DNA of 64,000 bases from Effrenium voratum (lineage: Eukaryota > Sar > Dinophyceae > Suessiales > Symbiodiniaceae). Shown here piece after piece: positions 26,928 through 40,000 of this stretch. A program made the translations under genes and the position numbers. The notes under the pieces were generated by a model that had not been told where the DNA came from, searched no databases, and saw only the letters and a program-made list of their open reading frames with translations. The DNA is taken from contig CAUJNA010003249.1 in the NCBI GenBank assembly GCA_963377175.1, forward strand, positions 610,288-674,287. The letters are read 5' to 3'. Numbering within the stretch: position 1 is the stretch's first letter; each line of letters begins with the position of its first letter.

Positions 26928-28295
26928 ACACATACACACACCCACACGCATCATGTTGAGTTGAAAACACACCCTTCAAACAATCTTGGCTGTCCTTCTT
27001 TCTTTGGGGCACTACCCTGCAAATTGTCCCAACTTCCCTTTTTCTGCCCTCCCTCCCGAGAAAACCGAGAAAACTGAGCCACCCCCCTCCGAACTTGGGC
27101 ACCCTCCAAGGAAAACCGACCCCACCCCCACCCCGCCCTGGGGAGCCCCTGCCCTGTGGCAGCCGCACCGCCGCCGCCGCCTTCAGGTGCCCTGGCAGCC
27201 GCTCCGCCACCTGGTGACGGTCTCGGCCAGAAAAGAAATCGGAAGAAAAACCTCGTCCATTGCAATCAGGTCACCCCCTAGAAACCGGGCGGTCCAATCC
27301 GCCTGTTTTTTTCGTCCCTGGACGGACTCCGAGGAAAAGAGCAAAGAAATGGGGGCGGGAGGGGGGGATCCCCAAAAAAAGGACAGACCCGGGCAACTTG
27401 CAACTTTTGGTCGTCCAATCAAAGAGGTAACCCAGAAAGTGCTGGTTCGATAGGGGAACGAAGCCAAGGAACAAAGGAACCAATCCCAAGGGAACCATAA
27501 CAAACCGGCTTGATTCTTGCTGGTATAGAGAATGACGAATGAGGGACTGGAAACAAGGGGGGCTACCGAACGAAAACGTTGGACACCAAGGAAAACCGCC
27601 CGGCATTGTTGGAAAGAGGGTCGCCTCCTTGTTCCAAAGGGAATCACCACAAAAAAAGACACACTGGTGTGGAGATGATTCAACATGATCAACACCCCTT
27701 TCAGTTGAAAGGTGTCAAGCCACTGATTTCCGGCAAGAGTTCTCGAGTGGAAGGGGTAAACATTTCAACAAAACCACCGACAGCTCCTTCGCGAATTAAC
27801 ATGAAGCAAAGGCACGAGCTTCAACTTGAGGTTGAACATCGGATTGTCTTTCTTAGGGTACCCCAGGCTGATGGTTGTCCTTTTGGTTCTCCTTAAAAAC
27901 CAACCAGAAAGGGACCTTCCCTTCAAAAACGACAGACCATACAAAAAGCTATCCTTCCCCTTTTCCAATTGGGACTTAAAGGGACAGCGCGCACACCAGG
28001 CACGGCTGCCTGGATGCAACCCTGATTTAAGGGTAAAAACCCAAAGAAACCCAAACCAACTCCTGGGGCTTGGCCATCTTATGGTCCTTTCAGAACTAGC
28101 AGCTCCTTAGCCCCTCCTCTTTCTTGGCAAAACTTGGCTGTGGCTCAAAAATATGTACCCAAATGGCACCTTGGTTTTCTGGAGCCAAAGAAACTTTAAC
28201 CCGCGTAACCTTAGCTCTTTTGAGCCATACCCACTTGGTTGCCTTCAGCTCGTTGGCTCCAGCTGCCTTTGGTTTGCTTTCCCAAACCTCCCCGC
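26928..28295. other. Mostly non-coding, with one weak exon
   Basis: Low-complexity intron-like sequence. The only coding signal I see is the short candidate exon at 27153-27210. Confidence 0.35.
27153..27210 (-). CDS. Weak candidate exon (VAERLPGHLKAAAAVRLPQ)
   Basis: Acceptor GTCACCAG, then 19 codons with G/C-ending codons giving an amphipathic alanine-rich helix, and a GC donor. Its link to gene B is unknown. Confidence 0.3.
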
Positions 28296-28367
28296 CTGCT
28301 TGCAGAGCCAGCGCCCGTTCTTCGGCATGCCCTTGCACTCGGCCACGGCCCCGCTGTCGGTGGCCAC
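28296..28367 (-). CDS. Candidate exon (VATDSGAVAECKGMPKNGRW...)
   Basis: 72 bases, 24 codons, acceptor GACTCGCAG and GC donor (CAG|GCGGGG). Codons are strongly biased to G/C ends. The sequence resembles one blade of a repeat-propeller (G-x-V-x-E-C...W-x-C). It may be a late exon of gene B. Confidence 0.5.
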
Positions 28368-31038
28368 CTGCGAGTCATCTAAAGGGGGAAACCGAAGCGC
28401 GAGTCGCCGAGTTGCCGAGTCGCGCGGTCTGCCCACTTCGAGTCGGGTCTCCACAAACCGAAGTGGAACACCAAGTGAAATTAATTCTACCTGCTCTCTC
28501 CCAATTCCAGGGCTCCTTCTTTTCCAGAACGGGAATCTTGGTGGAGACAAAACCACAGAACCACCAGGGAAAAGAATGGGGGGATCAGCCTGGACCTTCC
28601 CTTTAAAAAATCGGAAAAGAGCACCCTGACAACGGTTGCCACACGGCCTGGACCGCCCCTAAAGTTTCTTGGGTTTGCCATATGCTGCCACGAATGTGTG
28701 GTTTAAGACGTTTAAGGAGAAAACAGAAAGAAAAACCCACACGTTGGAGGCCCACTTGGAGCCACCCAAATCAAGTCAGCAACACCAAGGCTCTTTCAGC
28801 CGCCCACTGGTTGCAACCGACCCTCCGAAAAGCCCAAGGCTCCAATGACCCGGAGGTGGTTTTGCTACTCGCCTACTCGCCTCGCTCGGTAGACCCGGGT
28901 TCTTTGAAGCGAACTCCCTTCGTCAGTCATCATTGCTTCAGAAGAAACCTTTAAAGGCAATCATATCTATCTAATTCTGAAGAAGAAAACCAGACAATAA
29001 GGACATGAAATCTGCAGGAAATAGATAGGATTAGAACGATTGGAATGGAATGAGCGAATGGAGGGATGTGTCCTTTTTCTCTCTTCTTATCCCGTTCCTT
29101 TCGTATGTCGTAACCCAGTTCTTGGATCCGTCATAAGCTTGGTAAAGGAACGGGATATCTATTTCCTATCTTATTTATCTCTTCAGTTCTCATCTTAAAA
29201 ATCATCCAGCTTTAGATTGCAAATAATGGGATTAAAGATAACGGCAAGTATCAGTAAAGATGAAAGATTATTCCACCTACTTTATCTCCCGCTATTTGCC
29301 CGGGAATTAGAGGTAAAAGAGAACCCAAAAGTAATTCCAGATAATTCTTGACTGTCCCTGCTATTTTAGCATCATCAAAGTCGTTCCCCTTGGCGGTCCT
29401 ATTGGAAGAGGAACCCAAACTGACTTTGATACCTCTTGTAGAGTAGTTAAAAGCAGCATGTCTGAATTCCAAACTCGCGGGGCGCGGGCCCGGAAGAAAG
29501 GATTTCAGGGGAGTGACCCAGAGTGTCACCAGTCCTGACTAGCGCGCGATTGCACTTCACTGTTTTCTCAAAATAGGGGACCAGGTTGGTTTCCCTTTCA
29601 AGCCCTCCCAAAAGCGGTCCACCATTTTGAGAAACGCCTTCATGTGCAACCTAAGACCATCCCAGTTTGCGAAGTATGGCTTGGGCCTCCATTAGCCCTG
29701 GATTGCAAATTGTCGTTTGCGCGTTTCCTGAGCAGGGGACATAGACACATTACGTCTTGTTTCCCGTCGCATGTTCCATGGATCTTTGGGTGCTCGTAGA
29801 AGGCTGGATCGGCTTATCATGCTCCTCAGGAGCCGATAGCAGAAAAGATCGCGTGAGAGCGGACAGTGGTTCTGCCAAATTTGCCACGCGCCTTCTGCGC
29901 CATGCGCGACTGGAGCGATGGTTTAATTGCCCGGCACAAGTTTGGGCCATGGAAAACACAAGTGCTTTCTTCATCAGATCAACCACTTCAGTGGACCTGG
30001 GTGTGTGTTTTTTGAGGGTGGCCTTTTTTGAGTGTGTTTATTTCGGGAAACGTGAAGCCACCCATTTTGAAAAACCCTCCGTTGCTATGGAACCTTTTAA
30101 GTTGAAATACCAGAGTTCAAGTGATTCAAGAATGTCCAGTATTATGGCAGCGACGCAAGCGCGAGGATCCCCCTCACAGCCTTAAGCCAAATGATTGGCA
30201 AATGACAAAACTCATGCACCATACCCGGAGAGGAAGCTAAGAGGAACACGCCCCTTGAAAAGGTGGGTTTGTTCAACTCCCCCAGGCGCAGGACGGGTCG
30301 CAGCGAAGGGTAGCTTCACCCCTTGCTAGAATGATTGCATCAACTTAGAAAGGCGACCAAAATACAACTCTCGAATTAATGACATGGATACGAATTATTA
30401 TAATCCAGGCAAAGGTGCCATCTCAAGTTGCTAGCTGATGCGCAAGAGCGGCAAAACAGCTTGTCGAGATGCTGGCACAAAAGCCATGACGAAGCAAGCC
30501 ACTCAACTGGGAACAACAAAGCTCACCATTAAATGCTGCACTGGTTTGTATGGCTAAGATATTCAAAGCCCATTGATGCATTTTGCAATCAACTATGTTT
30601 GTCTAAGATTTGGCAACTGCTCAAGCGCGGCATGCCCGGCCGCCTCACAAGGACACCGGTTTAGGGCGCGCCCTGATTCCAAGCACACACGAGTTTCTTT
30701 ACTGCAATGCAAACCAAGACACGAAAACTTCAACCTGGCAACACAAGGGTGTCTAGCAGCGACCTGGTGAGAGCCAAGTAGTGTCATGCAATTCACTTCT
30801 CGTGAAACAAATTGAGTTCGCTTCACGGTGTGAGGCGCTCAAAGCTAGCCAAACACGGCAGGGGCAGGTGAGGTGTTCATTCAGGCTTTGATTGTTGCGG
30901 ACAACCCCCAACATGAATCAAGTCGAGGGCGGCGCCCCACTTCTGAGGGCCGAGCGCCTTCGTCAAGGTATCTCCCTTTTGCTCGGTTGTCACAATGTAA
31001 TCTCATTCGTAATTGGGGTTTTCAAATGCTTCTGACAA
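28368..31038. other. No recognised gene
   Basis: Contains an AT-richer island at about 28950-29460 (entered separately). Otherwise I see only short, unconvincing frames. Confidence 0.35.
28950..29460. other. AT-richer island with a 13-base inverted repeat
   Basis: Base composition drops in GC compared with both flanks. ATCCCGTTCCTTT at 29089-29101 and its exact complement at 29144-29156 form a hairpin with a 42-base loop. A 92-codon minus-strand frame (29251-29529) is open, but I do not recognise it. An organelle-derived or bacterial insert is possible. Confidence 0.35.
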
Positions 31039-31430
31039 TTAGGCGATGTTGATCTTGTGAGCCATTTGCAAGTGTCTCAATTTGGAAGAAAATCCTTTCG
31101 ATACAATCGCAAGGACAGCTTGATTATCTTCCCAGCACTTCACAAGAATCTCACGGCCAAAGAGGTGGCTGCAAGCGATCTCCAAGGGCATCACATCATT
31201 GTCCACGGCGGTGGCCAAAGCCACTGTTTCGGATTCAGTCGTGGATCGGCTGGTGACAGTTTGCCCTCGGCTTCAAGCGCAACGAAGTAACCCGAACAAC
31301 TCCTCATGGTGCTTACACAGTCACCACAACTCGCGTCTACCCAACAGGACAGTCACAAGTTATCCAGAGGGTCATGCATGAAGGAGTGCAAGGCATAAGT
31401 CGTGGTTCGGCTCAAGTAACCCACTAAGCT
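31039..31430 (-). pseudogene. Decayed retrotransposon RNase H
   Basis: The minus strand encodes, in pieces, VGYLSRTTTYALH, then after a TGA stop SCWVDASCGD and SGYFVALEAEG, then in another frame SRSTTESETVALATAV, CWEDNQAVL and KLRHLQMAHKI. These are the landmarks of a Copia-type RNase H (the DA motif, the STTESE block, the EDNQ block, the RHL block). One stop and one frameshift show it is dead. Confidence 0.75.
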
Positions 31431-31656
31431 TGTCTCGAGCAACAAAGCTGCAGCCTCTGGACGCTTTGCAAATGCTGCGCAAGTACGCGCTGAAAACGCT
31501 TTGCGAACAAAGGTTGGGGCGCTTGGGCACAATCCTGCGCCTAATCGTGCTCTTCTGCGCGCTTTGGGGCCACTGGCAAATATTAGCGAGATAATCTGCG
31601 GGTTGCCCAAATTATTGTTCCCGGAAACAGCCCTTGCGCCGAAATTATTGATTTTG

Positions 31657-31990
31657 CCCCTTGCCTTTCAAAATCCTGGTTGCCGGTGGCAAACTTCTAG
31701 CGCGCTGAATCAGCTTGATCTTCCCCTTTGCCTTTCAAAATCCTGGCTGCTGGTGGCAAATTCCTAGCGCAATGAGTCAGCTTGACTTTACCCCTTGCCT
31801 TCAAAATCCTGGTCGCCGGTGGCAAACTTCTAGCGCGCTAAATCGGCTTGATCTTCCCCTTTGCCTTTCAAAATCCTGGTCGCCGGTGGCAAACTTCTAG
31901 CGGGCTAAATCGGCTTGATCTTCCCCTTTGCCTTTCAAAATCCTGGGCGCCGGTGGCAAACTTCTAGTGCGCTGAATCAGCTGGATTTTC
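31657..31990. repeat. Tandem repeat, five units of about 66 bases
   Basis: Each unit contains CTTTCAAAATCCTGG, then a GGTGGCAAACTTCTAG block and an AATCGGCTTGATC-like block. The units differ at several positions. Confidence 0.85.
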
Positions 31991-32494
31991 CTGATTAAGC
32001 CGGCGACTGCCGTCTCGCATGGGGTAAATTCGAAAAGGCTCCTGTTGTTCAATGCTGACTAGGCAAGTACAAATTGGCAACACCGCCCTCCGAGCTCATT
32101 CGACGTGATTGGGGTCACAGGGCCATGGGGTTCTTGGCAACCTCCCAGACAAGATCAGGAGCAGCTGCAACTTGAGAAGATGCAGTTACAACATAACCCA
32201 ACTGGACGGATGAGCTCTAGGGCACTTCCCTCCGAAGTGATTCGGCGCGACGAAGCTCACAGGGGGGTCAACCTCCAGGGTGCGATACTAGTCAGGCAAA
32301 AACTCGGGAGAGGGCCTAGCACTCTTGCTTCCCAATTGAGCAGCGGCCGAAACTTTCTGTGGATTGCTTCAAGTGGGAGGGTTCTTCGCCGCTGCTTTCG
32401 CTATGCTTTCGCAGTGTGCGTTTTGGCTTCCGCGGGGCTTACTTTGACCTTAAACCCTTTCGCGCGCTTTTGCGGGTCAGTCTTCCGACAAAGT

Positions 32495-34850
32495 GTTGAC
32501 GATGAGCTTCCAGGCTCAAGTTTTTTTAACTACTTCATAAGCCGAATAAAAGAACAAAACCGTCTTGTGTGTCTTGACACGCGGATGCCCTACGAATAAC
32601 GGAAGCCAGTTGCGAGAACCACTTTGCTTGTCACTCACGCGCTACCTGGCGGACGTAACCCGGCGCGCCGGGTGGCAAAAAGTGCAGGTGCGGCGTCCAC
32701 GAATTCATTGTGATATCTAAGAACCTGACATCGCCTTTACGCGCCGCTTGCTTGGCATAACCCGGCGCGCCGGGCGACGCACCACGCCTAGTCTGAACGC
32801 AGCATAAACACTTAGTCATACGAGCGTGTGTTCGTAGCCGGGCTGCGCGGGACCAGCGCGATGAGCTTGCAGGCTCAAGTTCTTTTGCCTACTTCGTGCC
32901 CCCCCGAAAAAAGGAACAAACCGCCTTGCGCGTCTTCGCACGGGGATGCCATCCGAATGATAGAAACCAGTTGCAAGAACTGCTCGCTTGTCATTCACGC
33001 GCTACCTGGCAGACGTAAACCCGGCGTGCTGGGTGCCGAAAAGCGCCGATGCGGCGTCCACGGATCATTGTGATACCTAAGCATCTGACATCGCCTTTGC
33101 GCTCCGCTTGCTTGGCATAACCCGGCGCGCCGGGCGACGCACCACGCCTAGTCGGAACGCAGCATAAACACTTAGTCATGCGAGCGTGTGTTCGTAGCCG
33201 GGCTGTGCGGGACAAGCACCATGAGCTTGCAGGCTCAAGTTCTTTTAAAACAAAACAGCCTTGCGCGTCTTCACACGCGGATGCCAAACGAATGATGGAA
33301 ACCAGTTGCAAGAACCACTTTGCTTGTCACTCTCGCGTGACCAGGCGGACGTAAACCCGGCGCGCCGGGTGCCGAAGAGTGCGGATGTGGCGTCCACGAA
33401 TTCATTGTGATATCACAGCGTCTGACATCGATTTCTACGCGCCGCTTGCTTGGCATAACCCGGCGCGCCGGGCGACGCACCACGCCTAGTCTGAACGCAG
33501 CATAAACACTTAGTCATGCGAGCGTGTGTTCGTAGCCGGGCTGTGCGGGACAAGCACCATGAGCTTTCAGGTTCAAGTTTTTTTTACTACTTCAAAAGCC
33601 GGATAAAAGAACAAAACAGCTTTGCGCGTCTTCACACGCGTATGCCATCCGAATGATGGGAGCCAGCTGCAAGAACCATTTGCTCGTCACTCAAGCGCTA
33701 TCTCGGACGTAACCCGGCGCGCCGGGCAACGCAAAGTGTGGCTCTGGCGTGACCACAAAGACAATGTGTTGTCTCAACTGACGTCGACCGAATGCGCTGC
33801 ATTCCTGGCGCTCGAAGTCGCCCGGGCGCTACGCGACGGACGTAACCCGGCGCGCCGGGCGACACGCAATGCCTAGTCTGCGCAGCCCAACGTTAATCGT
33901 GCGAACATATTCACGGCCGGGCTGCGCGGGAAACGCGCGACTAGCTGTCAGGCACCTGCTCTTTTAGCAGCTCCACAAAACAAATCAATGAACAAACGTT
34001 GTCTTGATCATGCGGCTGCCATCCGAGCGAGGGAAGCCTACTGCCACTGCGCGAGCCACTGCTGGGACGGATGTAAATGCAACGCGCGCGCCTGACGTCT
34101 ATCAAGACACTGCTATCTAAGCACCTGACGTCGATTCTACGCGCGGGTTGCTTGGCGCTCGCGCGCTACTTGACAGAGTAACCCGGCACGCCGGGCGACG
34201 CGCGACGTCTAGTCTGAACGCAGCGCGAACACTTAGTCACGCGAGCGTGTGTTCGATGAGCTTCCAGGCTCAAGTTCTTTTAATTGCTTCATAAAGCAAA
34301 CAAAAGAACAAACCGTGTTGCATTTCTGGAAACGCGGACGCCATCCGAATGATGGAAGCCAAGTACACGAACCGCTTGCTTGGCGCTCGCGCGCTACTTA
34401 ACGGACGTAACCCAGCGCGCTGGGCGACGCAGAGTGCGGATCAGGCGTCCACGAAGACATTCTGATATCCAAGCGTCTGACATCGATGTTACGCACCGCT
34501 AGCTGGGCGCTCGTGCTCTGCGTGACAGACATAACCCGGCGCGCCGGGCAACACACAATTCACGGCCGGGCTGTGCTGGACAAGCACGACGAGCTTCCAG
34601 GCTCAAGTTCCCTTAGCTACTTCATAGACCGAATCAAAGAACAAAACCGTCTTGTGTGTCTTGACACGCGGATGCCATCCGAATGATGGAAGCCAGCTGT
34701 GAGAACGAATTGCCTGTCACTCACGCGCTATCTCGGATGTAAACCGGCGCGCCGGGCAACACAAAGTGTGGCCCTGGCGTGACCACAAAGACAATGTGTT
34801 GTCTTCGCTGACGTCGACTCGACACGCCGCATGCCTGGCGCTCAACGGCG
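32495..34850. repeat. Satellite array with GGCGCGCC palindromes
   Basis: About seven units of roughly 300-360 bases. Shared blocks include GAGCTTCCAGGCTCAAGTT, ACACGCGGATGCCATCCGAA, CACTTAGTCATGCGAGCGTG and GTAGCCGGGCTG. Each unit usually has two copies of CCCGGCGCGCCGGG or a close variant; I count twelve, starting near 32660, 32759, 33018, 33119, 33355, 33457, 33713, 33844, 34179, 34410, 34534 and 34743. No coding is apparent. Confidence 0.85.
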
Positions 34851-36246
34851 TCTGGGCTCTACAAGTATTTCTACAACGCACTGTCGAGAAGATCTGAGGC
34901 TGCTGCCCAATCCAAGCTGCGAAAACCCACCGCCCACCCCCCCCCCCCAAGTTCGGGCCGGCGCAGCGCGGCGGCCCAAAATGGCATGGCAAACTCTGAC
35001 TTTGAAAAATTGGTAAATGAACCAAAATTGCGAGGTTAATTGGCTATCATTCCCGTCTTCTTCATGGTAAAAGCCGATCTTAACAAAGGTTTCGAGACCT
35101 GAACCTAAGCCTAACCCAACCCTAAATCCACCCTAACTTCATAGGTGTCCTTTGGTAAAATAGATGGGTGCCCCTGGCTTGTGGGGCGTAAAATCCATCT
35201 AAACAATCCATCTAGTTCCAATCAGACTCACCCAGAAAGGATGCCTGGGTGTTGCCCGTGTTTTTTGGTGTCAAAGAAAAACCAAAAGGAGAAAACCACC
35301 CTTCTCATCAATCATCATCATTCCGCGGGCGGGGGGTGGGGGGGGTCCAACCTTCAAAACGAGTCCCCCCACCGATGACCCCAAGCCCAAGGTCGCGCTT
35401 AGGCCCGTGCCATGAGGCCCTCAGATGCCCAAAGGCCCTCAGGTGCCCAGGAGGCGCCCAACAGCTCGCCCAAGTGCTCGATGCCTGGATCGAGCCGGGA
35501 TTCTCGGGCCGAAACCCACCCCCACCCCGACCCCACCCCCCACCCAACAAAAAAGAAGGAAATGGAAAATGCAAGCGCGGAACTCGTGAATCAAGTGAGT
35601 TGGTCGAGGGTTCAAATGATCGCCATCAGCACGGCAATGAGCATTTTGGACAAGCATCGTACTGGCCCTCAGAAAGTCATCGGGTTGAAAGGTTCTCACA
35701 TTGACTGACTGGACCAGCCATTTTCCCAGAGAACTGAAATATTGAGAAGTCACTTCAAACACCCATCCCCTGCATCATCCCCTGCTGTGACGAGGGAACT
35801 TTCGACTTTGCAAAGTAGACATGGGGTTGGTAAGGGCAAATTTAGGTCTGCATTTTGTCAGGGCACCCTCAAAATGAAGGGGTTCCGTAACAATAGACAC
35901 GCTCAAATGTGAAACCCCCTCCGGTTCATCTTTGGTCGAAGTGCTTCGAATGCTTCGCGTGGCAACGTTCTCTCACTCCTCTCTCCAACTGCTTGGAGCT
36001 GCAAGAAAGTTGCTGGCATGCGGCATGGCAGCCAAGGACTCGCTCTGAGAAAGAAAGGCGTGGGTGTGTTTTTGAGGGCCCCCATGTTTGTGGTTGTTCA
36101 AGGGAATTGAAGAGGAATCCACAATTTTGGGGGTCCCCTTAAAAAACCACTGACAGAACAAGGGGGTGTTCCATTTCTTTTTGGGTACGAGGAACCAAAC
36201 GCCAAACCGCAAAGGCAAACCACAAAGGCAAACCACAAAAACGCGC
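34851..36246. other. No confident gene; C/G homopolymers and one weak exon
   Basis: Contains a C run near 34930-34950. A possible minus-strand exon at 35915-35998 follows the acceptor TTTCTTGCAG and reads LQAVGERSERTLPREAF, but its borders do not fit its neighbours. Confidence 0.3.
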
Positions 36247-36295
36247 CTTCCAGGATGAACTTTGTGTTGATCTTCGCGGACAACTTCGCTGACAC
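36247..36295 (-). CDS. Weak candidate exon (VSAKLSAKINTKFILEG)
   Basis: Acceptor CTCGAG|GTG and GC donor; 16 codons plus one base. Plausible but isolated. Confidence 0.25.
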
Positions 36296-37016
36296 CTCGA
36301 GTGTAGCAAGGCGAACGGACGCTCAAAGGGCTCTCCGCTCTCCACAGAAACTTCTGAAGCTGTCCCACCACCACCACCCAACAAAACACGCAAAGGACCA
36401 ATCCCCCCCCTCCCACCATCAAAAGGAAAAACATGATAACAATAATAAGCAAAGTAAAAAGAAAGTGACCATATTTCACAAGCGGCCTTCTTCAGCGCAG
36501 AGCAAAAGTGCCATCACTATGACTCAGCAAAGAGCCGCCCTGCCCACATGCAAAAAGCCATGCCAACGCACTCCTCTCACATCGGACTCAAGCACCCCCC
36601 CCCCCCCGCCTCCTTGGGCAAGTGGATGTGGGCCCCATGGCCTGGCGAATCTCCCCCCAGAAACGCTTTCAGACCAAAGCCGAATGTTCTCAGTATACAT
36701 GGCGTGTATTTGCTCGATACCCTTGAGGATTCATTGCTCTGCTCGGGAAACTGAAGCAAAGCACAGGGAAGCCACCCATAGCCATAGCTTGGAGCAGATG
36801 TGCACACCAAGAGTTTCACCGGGCAAGCAACCTCCTCTCGCTTCCCGCGCTCAATTTGCTTTCAGATTCCCATCTAATTGGTTGGGAGTGAATTTCAATG
36901 GGAGACTGTTTGAAAGGGACGCCGAAGGGAACCGAAGGCCCTTTTGGCCGCCCTATTTTGAAACACCCATCTCGCGAGGGATTCATGTCCATCTTGTGAG
37001 GGATTCCCCGAGTCAC
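36296..37016. other. Intron-like sequence
   Basis: Low-complexity, with a C run near 36593-36606. No coding frame of merit. Confidence 0.3.
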
Positions 37017-37079
37017 CGCGTCGAGAGACGCCAAGCCAAGACCCTCCCGGCCTTCGCGGGCGAGGGCCGTCAGCAGGTC
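37017..37079 (-). CDS. Candidate exon (DLLTALAREGREGLGLASLDA)
   Basis: 63 bases, 21 codons in phase 0-0, acceptor ATTTGAG and GT donor (GCG|GTGACT). Strong G/C-ending codon bias. Gene membership unknown. Confidence 0.35.
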
Positions 37080-40000
37080 CTCAAATCGCTGGGGTCGCCA
37101 ATAGAACCAGCCACTGAGAAAAGTGCAATGGCTATAGGTCAAAGTCAAACCACCAGGCCGCGGGTTTTAGTCATTGGTTCCGTTTCCCAGGTCGCCGTTT
37201 GGGGAACCTCTGTCTGACTCGCAGCCGAATACAGGAACACAAAAGTAGAGACCCATACCATACGATTCAAAGGCGTCCCCTGAATCTTGGAATCGGGTTG
37301 GTTGGCACTGACTCAGCACCCATGAGAAGCTGGGACGACAGGTTTCGATGGCAAAATTTTGGGGAAGCAGCCCCAAGCGGCCCAGACTTCTGTGATTCCA
37401 ATGGAAAACCTGCCCAATGACCCCTTTTTAGGGATCGGATTCCCAAGCCCCGAGCTGAGAATCCGGTTGATATTGGGTCCCATTGAGAGAAATCCTCCAA
37501 CTGGTTCCTGAACACAACTATCAATCACCAAGCAAAAATCTAAATCCGGGGGTCGGTGTGCGGCTCCATAGGAGCTGAAACCTCACCCCAACTCCAAACT
37601 TGGACGACGCGGAGCCAGTGACAACCCCCGAAGCCCAGTCGGCTTCTCAGAATTGGGGACCTGGAGCGCTTTTTCTTAGCGTGACTTTGAAACCATCCCC
37701 ACCAGGGTCCGATTCCTCTTCTGAGAAACACCCATGTCGGCCTCTCCGAAGGCCGTTGGCTCGTCGTGCTGGCCTCAGGGGAGCGCCACTTTGTTGCGAG
37801 CTTCTGCACATGGCTGGCCCATGTTTGAGATACAAGTGCCTTGATAGAACAACGATGTGTTCCCTTGGGTGCAGGAGCCTAAACCCTAAAGTTCTGACTT
37901 CCTGCGAAGAAACCCGGGCACACCGGCAAGGTACTGCAGTGGAAAGGTACCAGTACATGGAAATATTATATTATATCACATATGATTATTCATCCATCTT
38001 CCTTTCGGCCGGCCATGCCCATGGGTAACTTTCTCCATGTGGTTGACATCTCATCCCACCTTCGGACCTGCTCACCAACCCCGATTGGTCAGGGTGAGTT
38101 CCCTGGGCCGCCAGCTTGGAGGCTCCACCTCGGTCAATCTAATGAGCTTTCGGGGGGACCTGCCACAAAAGACGCACACGACTTGGCTATGGCACTTTTT
38201 GCCTTTGAGTATTCCCAGAATTCTTATGACACCAATGTTCATGCCATGGCACGTGTGGGGTGTGTGTACCTTTCAAGGGGCTCGGCCCGAAGTCTTGCGG
38301 CTCGAGCTCGTGAATGTCAGGCCCGAATTGTGTGGTCGCCAAAGGCCCGTTGCGGCTGCACATGACGGCATAAAACGGGACGCCAGGGCCTCTCAAAAGG
38401 GTCTAGCTCACTTGAGTGGCTGGGGCTCCAAAGAACGTCAGTAAAAGCTGTCCAATTGGTTGTCTCTGCCCCTCAGAACGATCTTTTTCAAAAACCCTGT
38501 AGTCAACTCAACCTCGGCCAGCGGAACGCACTTGGAGTCTGCCAAGCCACGTGCTCCTCCAGCGCCTTCGGCAACATGCATTCGAAGCCGTGCCGCGTTC
38601 AGCGACGTTCAGTCGGGAAAAGAGGGGCCATGAGTTTGACACCTCCTGGGATTTGTTTGCGGTCCGCTTCCAAAAAAAGCTTTCCCCAAGTCGCTGGCTT
38701 GAGGAAGTTTCCGTTCAAACTCGCCGCCCAGTCGGAGCTTTCAAGCAGCCAAAAAAGGGGGGCACACCCTGGCTCGGGCCAGTCCACTGAAAGGAGGCAA
38801 ATGTCAAACACTTTGGAAACTAAACTGGCCCTGTCAGGGGCCAAACTTTGTCACTCCATACCGATTGCTGTCAAACAAAAAGCAAGCAAGCAAACAAACA
38901 AAAACAAACAAGATAAACAAACAACAAACACACACCCACACACACACACAAAGGCAAATAACCAGGGACTCCCAGATGTTCTTTGGCGTTTCCTTTCGGT
39001 TCCCGGTCATGACAGAGTTGGGTTTTGCACCCCACAACACCCCAGCCTAAAATATGTTAGGCTCTTACTACTGTGGGCAAAACCCTGCACCGGTTGGACA
39101 GCGGTTTATCATAGTATTGACCTCGGGCGTCGTCCATTGCAACTGCCGCGAAACGGATTTCGACCCGACTCCCAGGCTTGGGAAGCCAAAAAACGGAAAT
39201 CCAACCACTCCAGCCATGTCCCCAAAGGATTTGGTCCACAAAAAACCAAACAAAAAAAAAACAAAAAGGATTGTCTCCAGCTGGCAAAACCCGCCCCAAA
39301 AGAGAAACCCAAACCCAAAAAGCCCGCCTCCGCCAGCGAGCTCAGGGACGCGGCGAGGCGCTCCGCCATGGCGGAGACCTGAGGCCGTTGTGACGTGAGA
39401 CCCGGACCAACTGGGAGACCAGAAAGATTCTGAGGGTAGCTTCCCCTTTCTTTCCAGGGATCCTTCTTTCTAGAAAACCACAAAAACCATGGGAAACTTA
39501 ACCCCTAGAAAGATACTGATCCTTAATGACAGGGCGGGCTCTGTTTTTCATGCCCTCCGCAAAAAGTCCGGGGGTTGGTTTCCTTTTGATGAAACTCACA
39601 GGCCGGGGCTTGCGGAAAGCTCCCGCTTCCCCCAAAAAACAGAACCAGTGGGGGTGGGCTCTCGCTACTTGCAAGGAAAAGGGTCGGAAAAACCGTGGAA
39701 AACTGTGGGGAAGCCTGTCCCAATGCTCCATGCCCATGATGGGAACAGCATGTTTGTGGATGTGCTGCTTGGAGTTGGTACCCTTTTCGGGCAGGTTTGA
39801 ACTCTTGAACGGAAAAACAACAACACCGCAGGGGTCCCCACATTTTGACACATACCCCAACAAGTGACCAAGTATGTGACTTGAGAGGAATCCTGCTGAT
39901 GGCCGTCTTGAACGGTCCCAGCAATCCGTTTCTTGCCACGTCGAAACATCACACCACCCGAAGAAAGCCGTTGGGCGACCTTGCCACTGGCCCAAACGTA

